A DNA stretch of 13,410 bases from contig JAJPYV010000066.1 in assembly GCA_021204735.1 (NCBI GenBank), positions 1-13,410 of the forward strand, given 5' to 3'. Positions 7,341 through 13,410 of this stretch are shown one piece after another; within the stretch, counting starts at the first letter, position 1, and each line of letters begins with the position of its first letter. The translations under genes were made by a program, and so were the position numbers. Origin of the DNA: Prevotella sp. (GTDB taxonomy: Bacteria > Bacteroidota > Bacteroidia > Bacteroidales > Bacteroidaceae). A model generated the notes under the pieces. That model had not been told where the DNA came from. It was given only the letters and a program-made list of their open reading frames with translations, and did not search any database.

Positions 7341-8558
7341 TTATTTCCTTGCAGTCAGTTGACAAATCTTGACAATTACCTGCATTGCCTTCTCCATGAC
7401 CTGTATTGATACAAACTCGAAAGGTCCATGGAAGTTTATACCGCCGGCAAAAATATTAGGACAAGGCAGACCCATGAAAGATAGTTGCGCACCGTCAGTA
7501 CCACCTCGTATCGGTTCTACTTTCGGAGTTACACCACATTCCTTCATAGCCTTCAATACAAGGTCTATGACGTGTGGCATCGGGTCAATCTTCTCTTTCA
7601 TATTATAGTATTGGTCTTTTACTTCAGCAGTGACAGTACCTTCACCATATTTTTCGTTCATTCTTCTGACACATTGTACTATATGCTCTTTACGACTTTC
7701 AAACTTATTCCTGTCGTGGTCTCTTATGATATATGACAGTCGGGCATTCTCAATATTTGACTCTATGCCAAGCAAATGATAAAAGCCCTCATAGCCTTCT
7801 GTTGTCTCAGGAGTCTCATCAGCAGGAAGCATAGTGGCGAACTCAGCCGCAAGACGGTTGGCATTCACCATTTTTCCCTTAGCGTAACCAGGATGTACAC
7901 TGATACCCTTGATGTTGATTTTTGCGGAAGCAGCATTGAAATTCTCATATTCCAAATTACCTAAGTCTCCGCCATCCATGGTATAAGCCCACTCACAACC
8001 AAATTTCTCAACATCAAAGTGATGAGCACCCATACCGATTTCCTCATCAGGATTGAAAGCTATTCGGATATCACCATGAGGAATCTCTTTATGGTCACGT
8101 AAAAAGCACATCGCCTGCATTATCTCGGCAATTCCTGCCTTGTCGTCAGCACCGAGCAAGGTATGTCCATCTGTAACTATGATATCCTCACCCTTGTGAT
8201 CCAACAGTTCAGGAAACTTACTCGTGGAAGATACTATTCCAGGTGACAACTCAATGTCATTACCGTCATAATTATTTATAATACGAGGCTTAATGTCTGC
8301 TCCACTGCAATCTGGCGACGTATCATAATGACTGATAAAACCGATTGTAGGTACTTTCTTGTCAATATTCGACTTTAAAGTAGCATAAACATAACCCTTG
8401 TCATCCATTTCCACATCTTCAAGACCCTCTTTTTCCATTTCCTCCTTGAGGTATCTTGCCATGACAAGTTGTTTGGATGTACTGGGCACATTCTCACTCT
8501 CCTCAGACGACTGTGTGTCGAACTTGACGTAATTTAAAAATCTTTCTGTTATATTCAT
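7341..8558 (-). CDS. pepT: Peptidase T (tripeptide aminopeptidase, M20B)
   Basis: This cytoplasmic dizinc exopeptidase removes the N-terminal residue from tripeptides, the last step of peptide use. The length of 405 residues matches E. coli PepT (about 408). The ligand set is complete: His77 with catalytic Asp79 in SHYDTSPD, bridging Asp139 in GADDKAG, catalytic Glu172 with ligand Glu173 in NPDEEIG, Asp195 in MDGGD, and His377 in INFHGPFE. The M20 dimerisation (lid) domain is inserted at about 205-315, including [12 protein letters not shown], and [10 protein letters not shown] (351-360) is the usual substrate-binding stretch. It begins 26 bp after the S41 protease gene with no consensus promoter in the gap and is the last gene of the minus-strand operon, just before the hairpin. 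Confidence 0.97.
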   Translation of the reverse strand: MNITERFLNYVKFDTQSSEESENVPSTSKQLVMARYLKEEMEKEGLEDVEMDDKGYVYATLKSNIDKKVPTIGFISHYDTSPDCSGADIKPRIINNYDGNDIELSPGIVSSTSKFPELLDHKGEDIIVTDGHTLLGADDKAGIAEIMQAMCFLRDHKEIPHGDIRIAFNPDEEIGMGAHHFDVEKFGCEWAYTMDGGDLGNLEYENFNAASAKINIKGISVHPGYAKGKMVNANRLAAEFATMLPADETPETTEGYEGFYHLLGIESNIENARLSYIIRDHDRNKFESRKEHIVQCVRRMNEKYGEGTVTAEVKDQYYNMKEKIDPMPHVIDLVLKAMKECGVTPKVEPIRGGTDGAQLSFMGLPCPNIFAGGINFHGPFEFVSIQVMEKAMQVIVKICQLTARK

Positions 8559-8584
8559 AATACAAAATATTTATGTTTATTCTT

Positions 8585-9664
8585 TTATTGGTTGATTAAC
8601 ATTCTTGCATATTCAATTATCGTATCCTCACCTTTGGCAAAGTCCTCATCTGTAAGTTGTACCTCATAGTCTGGGTCAATGCCAAATTCCGTACATTTCT
8701 TGTCCTTATCATACATAGGACATGCACTGAACCTTACGCTCCAACCATTCGGCAATTCACTACTGAAAGGCATACCTGCACCACCACCAGTCTTATCACC
8801 GACAACAGTAACATTAGGACAGCATTTCATATATTTTACAAACTCATTTGCCGCACTGAACACCTCCCTATTCGTAAGGACAACCACCCGTTTATGCCAT
8901 CTTATACCACTTGAAGGTTTCAGCGTTTGTTCCTGCAACGAAGAAAAGTCACTGTGACCTGTGCCCGTTTTATGCTGCATATAACCTACAAGAATCTCAT
9001 TGTCGGTGAAACGGGCAGCCAACTTTTCAGCAGAGGTGAGCATCCCTCCCCCATTACTTCTTACATCTAAAATAAGACCGTTGCACGTAGCTAATGCCAT
9101 CATAATCTCATCAAGATTTCCACTGCCAAATGAATTTGAGAAAGAACCACAATATATATATCCTATGTTGTCATCAAGTTTACGATACTCCAAACCAGAA
9201 GAAATCATATAGTCAGTGCCAAGGTAGCGGCGTTGCAGGGTATCGCTGAAATTAGTTGGATAGTCTTCTTTCCAACTCCAATATCTCGCCTGATCGAAAG
9301 AGGCATACAAATTCACATGACCGTCACGAAGTTCACCAAGCATATTACCAAGAACCTCAAACAACTGTAAACTGTTCATATTTGCATCTACCTGTTTAGA
9401 ATATCTTAACCGCACCTCATCCCAGTCCAATCCGTATTCCTTATTCTTATAATCAAAGAAACAGTAATGTTCATCCATTATTTTCCAAAGAGCCTCAAAA
9501 TTGCCTTCAGGATTATCATCAAACTCGTCTTCATCCACACAAGAAGTGATAATAGGAAAAAATATAAAGCATAATGAGCATAAAAACACCCACCGTAAGG
9601 GTTTGAAAAGGCCCTCTACAGAAAACTGCTGGTTATGTAATATCACTTTTAATGACCTTTTCAT
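8585..9664 (-). CDS. S41-family serine protease lipoprotein
   Basis: This 359-residue protein has a tail-specific/tricorn-type (S41) protease core. A long signal segment ends in the lipobox-like ITSC, so Cys42 is the likely lipidated residue, followed by the acidic run VDEDEFDD. In Bacteroidota such acidic residues after the cysteine resemble the signal that sends lipoproteins to the outer face of the outer membrane. An N-terminal helical region (about 54-112) leads to DGHVNL (114-119). The core contains LILDVRSNGGG (197-207), the nucleophile Ser270 in NREVFSAANE, TGGGAGMP (292-299) and GIDPD (328-332). I see no PDZ domain, so this is a compact core-only form. The start overlaps the upstream gene's stop as ATGA (9661-9664), indicating translational coupling. 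The substrate is unknown. Confidence 0.9.
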   Translation of the reverse strand: MKRSLKVILHNQQFSVEGLFKPLRWVFLCSLCFIFFPIITSCVDEDEFDDNPEGNFEALWKIMDEHYCFFDYKNKEYGLDWDEVRLRYSKQVDANMNSLQLFEVLGNMLGELRDGHVNLYASFDQARYWSWKEDYPTNFSDTLQRRYLGTDYMISSGLEYRKLDDNIGYIYCGSFSNSFGSGNLDEIMMALATCNGLILDVRSNGGGMLTSAEKLAARFTDNEILVGYMQHKTGTGHSDFSSLQEQTLKPSSGIRWHKRVVVLTNREVFSAANEFVKYMKCCPNVTVVGDKTGGGAGMPFSSELPNGWSVRFSACPMYDKDKKCTEFGIDPDYEVQLTDEDFAKGEDTIIEYARMLINQ

Positions 9665-10479
9665 GGGATAATTTTTGTAAGATTAAACTGGCGAACTATG
9701 CCTATAACGAACGTATTCGAATAATTATGATATTTCAAGTGATTCACTTTCGCCTGCTCAAAATCGCCTAAATAACCTAAGCGGAATGTAGTTTTATGCA
9801 ACGTAAAGTCAAAAGTGAGCAACTGCCATAGCGAAGGTGTACTGACGATAGTAGTCGGTACGACATTATGGTCATAGTTTCCCTTGTTGAAAATCTCATA
9901 ATATGATTGCCCATAATTAGGTGAGAATCTTATTCCCAATAACGGCACACTAATATCATAATTTAAGGCAGACCAATGTTTACCTATTCTGAAACGATAT
10001 GCCATAGCTGCAGAAGGAGAAATGTTGAGTCCCAAACGAAACTGTGCAAGATTATTGCTGTTACGGGTATTATAAAGAAAACCAATATTTACATCCGCCT
10101 GTCCTCCAGCCCTTATGGTCAACTTTCCTGACAGAAATTTCCAATTGTAATGCAGCCCGTATGTAAAAGTGTACATTCCGCCAAACTCATGTCCATCACC
10201 CGAACGACTCTCAACAGAAGAAAGACTACCTTGGTGCATCAACAAGCGTGACCATGGACTGCCCTCATGTTCACGTATAGTATGAGATATGTAACGTAGC
10301 TCTATACCCGTATATTTCTCTTGAGATAGATAAGTATCCAAAATATTCGTATAACCCACACTCACTAACTGAGCATTTGTTATGAACTTTTTATTCCGTA
10401 TCGTGTCAGCAAACTGTGCATTAATGTATAACGGAAACAAAACAATTGCGAAAAAAAATAGGATTCTAATCATTCTCAT
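9661..10479 (-). CDS. Putative outer-membrane beta-barrel protein (possibly DUF3316-like)
   Basis: This 272-residue protein has a signal peptide (residues 1-21, cleavage after Asn-Ala, leaving QFADT) and no lipobox. The mature part is a succession of amphipathic strands rich in Tyr, Phe, Gly and Asn (for example MYTFTYGLHYNWKF at 102-115, FRLGLNISPSAAMAYRF at 147-163, TFRLGYLGDF at 231-240). Near the end, TFVIGIVRQFNL suggests a last strand, as in 8- to 12-stranded outer-membrane barrels. LSQEKYTGIELRY near the start resembles a Bacteroidota family that I recall as DUF3316, but I cannot confirm this. Its start overlaps the parC end by 14 bp (8 bp if Met3 at 10473 is used), and its stop overlaps the S41 start by 4 bp. 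This places it firmly in the operon. Its function is unknown. Confidence 0.78.
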   Translation of the reverse strand: MRMIRILFFFAIVLFPLYINAQFADTIRNKKFITNAQLVSVGYTNILDTYLSQEKYTGIELRYISHTIREHEGSPWSRLLMHQGSLSSVESRSGDGHEFGGMYTFTYGLHYNWKFLSGKLTIRAGGQADVNIGFLYNTRNSNNLAQFRLGLNISPSAAMAYRFRIGKHWSALNYDISVPLLGIRFSPNYGQSYYEIFNKGNYDHNVVPTTIVSTPSLWQLLTFDFTLHKTTFRLGYLGDFEQAKVNHLKYHNYSNTFVIGIVRQFNLTKIIP

Positions 10480-13201
10480 TGTTAGGGAAAAGAGTAAGTT
10501 GTCCTGTTATTTCATCAATTACCTGGCTTTGTGACTTACCTGCATCGGGATCAAGATTTTCTTTTGTCTCATCGGAACTAATATCATCACTATTATCATC
10601 TTTCAATTCTTCATCATCTTCTGAATTGTCCAAAGACTCAAGTAATTCAACACTATCGACTTGATATGTAGTAATACGCTTTCCTCTTGCTTTGAAGCCT
10701 TTTACGCCTACAAACTGTTCCGCATCGATTTCGACATCACCACGGAACGAGTCATCACCTCCAAATATTACCTTGAATTGAGGAGAAGACTCGTCAGTGA
10801 GCAATACAAGACTGTTGTCCTTATTATCACCCAAATAATTCTGTTTCTTCTTTGTCGCCTCCATCATGAAACGTTTCATATAAAGATAACCTTGCTGGTC
10901 GGCATCATAAAGCAGAGCAGTCCATACTTTATTTGAATCGAATTTCTCTATGAGTTTTATATTGTCCTCATAATGGTTGTTCAAGTCAAAGTCAGTTATA
11001 TAAAAATCCCCGTTTTCAAGTACAACAAGTATGCTATCGCCTTCATTAAACTCACCGAGCAGCATCCCATGCTCATCATAATTAAGTCGTTTAACATCTG
11101 GATCAAACCATACCATGCGCCCACCTAACGTACTTCTGCCATGACTCTTAAGTGAGATGCGGTGTACGCTGAATTTAGTAAGTACTACACCACGGGCATT
11201 TCTCCCTTTTATAGCAACTTCTGAAAAATCAAATTCTTTGAAAATACTCTTTAAGCGTGGAGCTGGATCAAGAGTTACCTTTATCGTTTCCGCCTCACCA
11301 TTTGGATTTGCAGTGAAATAGATGACACGAGAACCAAGCACACCCTGTGTAAGATCATATTCACGGTCGCGTGTTACTCCAGACACGAAGAAACGTTTCA
11401 TATAGTATTTTCCTTGTTTTCCGTCACGATAAACCACATTATAGATAGTACGCTTATCGTTTTTCTTAAATACGGCAACATGGAGAATATTCTTTCCTAC
11501 AAAAACTTTGTCAGCAACGCGGATTACTTTGTATTTACCGTCCCTGTAGAAAATAATGATATCATCAATATCAGAACAACTACAAATAAATTCATCTTTC
11601 TTCAAGGAAGTACCCATAAATCCATCATTGCGGTTGATATATAGTTTTTCATTAGCCTCAACAACTTTTACCGCCTCAATAGTATCGAAATTCTTTATCT
11701 CAGTTATTCTTGGATGAGCAGCACCGTACTTGGTTTTCAAATACTTGAACCAGTTGGTCGTAACCTCCACCATATTATTGAGATCCCTGTCAATCTGTTC
11801 AATTTCCTCTTTGATTTTAGCAATCAACTCATCCGCCTTGTCCTTATTGAATTTCAATATCCTTGCCATCTTTATATCCATAAGGCGCAGGATATCATCC
11901 TTTGTAACCTCACGTATCATCTGTGGATAGAAAGGTGTAAGGCGGTAGTCAATGTACTCACAGGCGGCATCCATATCCGGAGCTTGCTCAAACTTACGGT
12001 CCTTGTAAATTCTCTCTTCTATGAAAATCTTTTCAAGAGAAGAAAAATGCAGCTGTTCCAAAAGTTCATGCTTCCGAATTTCAAGTTCCTTTTGCAACAA
12101 TTTCAACGTACAATCGGTTGAATGTCTCAATACATCATTTACGGAAAGGAATCTTGGCTTATTGTCTTCTATTACACAACAGTTAGGTGAAATATTTATC
12201 TCACAGTCAGAAAAGGCATAGAGTGCATCTATCGTCTTGTCAGAAGATACGCCTGGAGCAAGATGGATTTGTATCTCCACTTGTGCTGCCGTGTTGTCAT
12301 CCACCTTACGCGCTTTTATCTTTCCTTTCTCTACAGCTTTCAATATTGAATCGATAAGCGTAGTTGTTGTTTTACCAAAAGGAATTTCACGTATTACGAG
12401 AGTCTTATTATCTAATTTCTCTATCTTGGCTCTGACTTTCAGCATACCTCCACGATGTCCTCCATTATACCTACTGACATCTATACTTCCTCCAGTAGGA
12501 AAATCAGGATATAGAGTAAATGGTTTGTTGTGGAGATAACTTATCGCCGCATCGCATATCTCATTAAAATTATGAGGGAGTATCTTGGATGACAAACCAA
12601 CAGCTATTCCCTCTGCACCTTGTGCAAGAAGAATAGGGAATTTTGCAGGCAAAGTTATTGGTTCTTTATTTCTGCCATCATAACTTAGTTGCCATTCAGT
12701 AGTCTTAGGGTTGAAAACCACATCCAAAGCAAACTTAGAAAGTCGTGCCTCTATATAACGTGGTGCTGCTGCACTGTCACCAGTAAGAATGTTGCCCCAA
12801 TTACCCTGGCAGTCCACGAGAAGGTCTTTCTGTCCTAACTGCACCAAAGCATCTCCTATTGACGCATCACCATGAGGATGAAATTGCATAGTATGCCCCA
12901 CGATGTTCGCCACCTTGTTGTACCGCCCATCGTCCATCCTCTTCATAGAGTGCAAAATCCTGCGCTGTACAGGTTTCAGACCATCACCTATGTGTGGAAC
13001 GGCGCGTTCAAGAATAACATACGAGGCATAGTCAAGAAACCAATTCTGATACATTCCGCTCAAATGGTGTACAGCGGAGGCATCAAACCGGTTTACTGGC
13101 TTATAGTCAGAATGAACATTAGCAATTTCCTCATCGTTCAGTTGTTCGATGTTATCTTCTTGTTCTTCTAAATTATCTTGGTTTTTTGTCTCGTCGTCCA
13201 T
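10466..13201 (-). CDS. parC: DNA topoisomerase IV subunit A (Bacteroidota type)
   Basis: This is the DNA-cleaving subunit of a type IIA topoisomerase, which with ParE decatenates chromosomes. The 911 residues exceed E. coli ParC (about 750) because of an acidic N-terminal extension (1-30), a long C-terminal beta-pinwheel (about 515-850) and an acidic tail. The winged-helix cleavage domain contains LKPVQRRIL (76-84), HPHGDASIGDALVQ (108-121, the quinolone region) and SAAAPRYIE with active-site Tyr149. The DNA-bending stretch AQGAEGIAVGLSS follows at about 194-206, and a coiled-coil tower covers about 370-505. I find no QRRGGKG-type GyrA box, which favours ParC over GyrA. The residue equivalent to E. 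coli GyrA Ser83 is Ala113, while the Asp87 equivalent (Asp117) is kept. parE is not in the window. The gene follows a consensus promoter by about 30 nt and leads the operon. Confidence 0.93.
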   Translation of the reverse strand: MDDETKNQDNLEEQEDNIEQLNDEEIANVHSDYKPVNRFDASAVHHLSGMYQNWFLDYASYVILERAVPHIGDGLKPVQRRILHSMKRMDDGRYNKVANIVGHTMQFHPHGDASIGDALVQLGQKDLLVDCQGNWGNILTGDSAAAPRYIEARLSKFALDVVFNPKTTEWQLSYDGRNKEPITLPAKFPILLAQGAEGIAVGLSSKILPHNFNEICDAAISYLHNKPFTLYPDFPTGGSIDVSRYNGGHRGGMLKVRAKIEKLDNKTLVIREIPFGKTTTTLIDSILKAVEKGKIKARKVDDNTAAQVEIQIHLAPGVSSDKTIDALYAFSDCEINISPNCCVIEDNKPRFLSVNDVLRHSTDCTLKLLQKELEIRKHELLEQLHFSSLEKIFIEERIYKDRKFEQAPDMDAACEYIDYRLTPFYPQMIREVTKDDILRLMDIKMARILKFNKDKADELIAKIKEEIEQIDRDLNNMVEVTTNWFKYLKTKYGAAHPRITEIKNFDTIEAVKVVEANEKLYINRNDGFMGTSLKKDEFICSCSDIDDIIIFYRDGKYKVIRVADKVFVGKNILHVAVFKKNDKRTIYNVVYRDGKQGKYYMKRFFVSGVTRDREYDLTQGVLGSRVIYFTANPNGEAETIKVTLDPAPRLKSIFKEFDFSEVAIKGRNARGVVLTKFSVHRISLKSHGRSTLGGRMVWFDPDVKRLNYDEHGMLLGEFNEGDSILVVLENGDFYITDFDLNNHYEDNIKLIEKFDSNKVWTALLYDADQQGYLYMKRFMMEATKKKQNYLGDNKDNSLVLLTDESSPQFKVIFGGDDSFRGDVEIDAEQFVGVKGFKARGKRITTYQVDSVELLESLDNSEDDEELKDDNSDDISSDETKENLDPDAGKSQSQVIDEITGQLTLFPNNEND

Positions 13202-13235
13202 AATGGTGAAAAGCTATGCTAATTTCATAGCCATG

Positions 13236-13266
13236 CAAAGTTAACGAAAAAAGAAGATAAAGCAAA
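13236..13266 (-). promoter_or_regulatory. Consensus Bacteroidota promoter of the parC operon
   Basis: Read on the minus strand, a TTTG -33 box (13263-13266) and a TAACTTTG -7 box (13236-13243) are separated by 19 nt. This matches TTTG-N19-21-TAnnTTTG. Predicted transcription start is around 13229-13232, leaving a leader of about 30 nt before the parC ATG at 13201. The -33 box lies only 4 nt beyond the stop codon of the upstream gene. This is the best promoter in the window and the only one I see for the four minus-strand genes. Confidence 0.8.
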
Positions 13267-13270
13267 AATA

Positions 13271-13410
13271 TTATTTAATTATCTGTTTTATTTCACTTGC
13301 GATAACCTTGCTGTATTCAGTTGCACCATTGTGGCTGAGGTGCTCCCTATCTGAAAAAAATTCTTTTTGGTAATTGAAAGTAGTATCATTATAATGACTT
13401 ATCAATGGGA
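13271..13410 (-). CDS. C-terminal fragment of a probable SGNH/GDSL-type hydrolase (5' end outside the window)
   Basis: The minus strand is open from the window edge to a TAA at 13271-13273 and encodes about 45 residues. The end contains SDREHLSHNGATEYSKVIA, which fits block V of SGNH esterases: the Asp and His of DxxHL complete the catalytic triad, followed by the usual NGA..YS helix and a lysine-rich end (EIKQIIK). The nucleophile and the oxyanion blocks lie outside the window, so the substrate and domain partners are unknown. It runs in the same direction as parC. No hairpin terminator is visible in the 69-bp gap, so some read-through into parC is possible in addition to the parC promoter. 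Confidence 0.7.
   Translation of the reverse strand, partial: PLISHYNDTTFNYQKEFFSDREHLSHNGATEYSKVIASEIKQIIK

Noticed and set aside
8559..8584. Separate promoter for pepT in the 26-bp gap after the S41 gene
   Set aside because: The minus strand shows ATATTTTG, which fails the TA of TAnnTTTG, and no TTTG -33 box sits at the right distance. Operon transcription is simpler.
11714..12121. 135-codon plus-strand open frame antisense to parC
   Set aside because: The parC frame is unambiguous here (tower/coiled-coil region). The antisense product has no signal peptide or domain and is explained by codon use on the other strand.
10466..13201. Calling this gene gyrA
   Set aside because: The C-terminal domain lacks a GyrA-box-like QRRGGKG, and the overall sequence (HPHGDASIGDALVQ, long acidic tail) fits the Bacteroidota ParC type. 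Some doubt remains without a tree.
1..13410. Mobile element, CRISPR array, tRNA or rRNA
   Set aside because: No regularly spaced repeats, no transposase or integrase motifs, no terminal inverted repeats and no recognisable tRNA or rRNA sequence were found in reading either strand.

Overview
The window looks like chromosomal DNA from a gut or rumen Bacteroidota, most likely a Prevotella/Segatella-type member of the Bacteroidales. This rests on TAnnTTTG -7 promoter elements upstream of three genes, starts without clear Shine-Dalgarno sequences, a probable type IX secretion (T9SS) C-terminal tail on a pectin-degrading enzyme, a lipoprotein with an acidic surface-export-like signal, and a Bacteroidota-type ParC. 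I see no rRNA, tRNA, CRISPR array, insertion sequence, integrase or phage gene.

Layout. (1) 1-4123: a monocistronic 1302-residue secreted enzyme combining a CE8 pectin methylesterase with a PL1 pectate lyase, preceded by a roughly 120-nt leader and closed by a near-perfect 16-bp hairpin terminator. (2) 4203-7304, plus strand: a compact cluster of folP (dihydropteroate synthase), cdaA (membrane diadenylate cyclase, overlapping folP by 8 bp), a small secreted protein of unknown function, and a BASS-superfamily (bile-acid:sodium-symporter-like) membrane carrier. (3) 7308-13201, minus strand: an apparent four-gene operon transcribed from a consensus promoter at 13236-13266, in the order parC (topoisomerase IV subunit A), an outer-membrane-barrel-like protein, an S41 protease lipoprotein, and pepT (tripeptidase), ending in a hairpin at 7308-7330. 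Clusters 2 and 3 converge on that hairpin. (4) 13271-13410: the C-terminal end of another minus-strand gene, probably an SGNH/GDSL-type esterase.

How the genes may work together. The pectinase would remove methyl esters and then cleave the exposed polygalacturonate within one secreted polypeptide. folP and cdaA are housekeeping genes (folate synthesis and c-di-AMP synthesis) that appear translationally coupled. In the minus-strand operon the last three genes could handle peptides from the cell surface to the cytoplasm (surface or periplasmic S41 protease, a barrel, cytoplasmic tripeptidase), but their link to parC may be only transcriptional.

No clearly new defence or mobile system is visible. 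The most interesting points are the BASS carrier, whose sodium-binding residues appear replaced (one by a lysine), the uncharacterised N-terminal module of the pectinase, the possible five-codon leader ORF overlapping the GTG start of folP, and the parC-barrel-S41-pepT operon.
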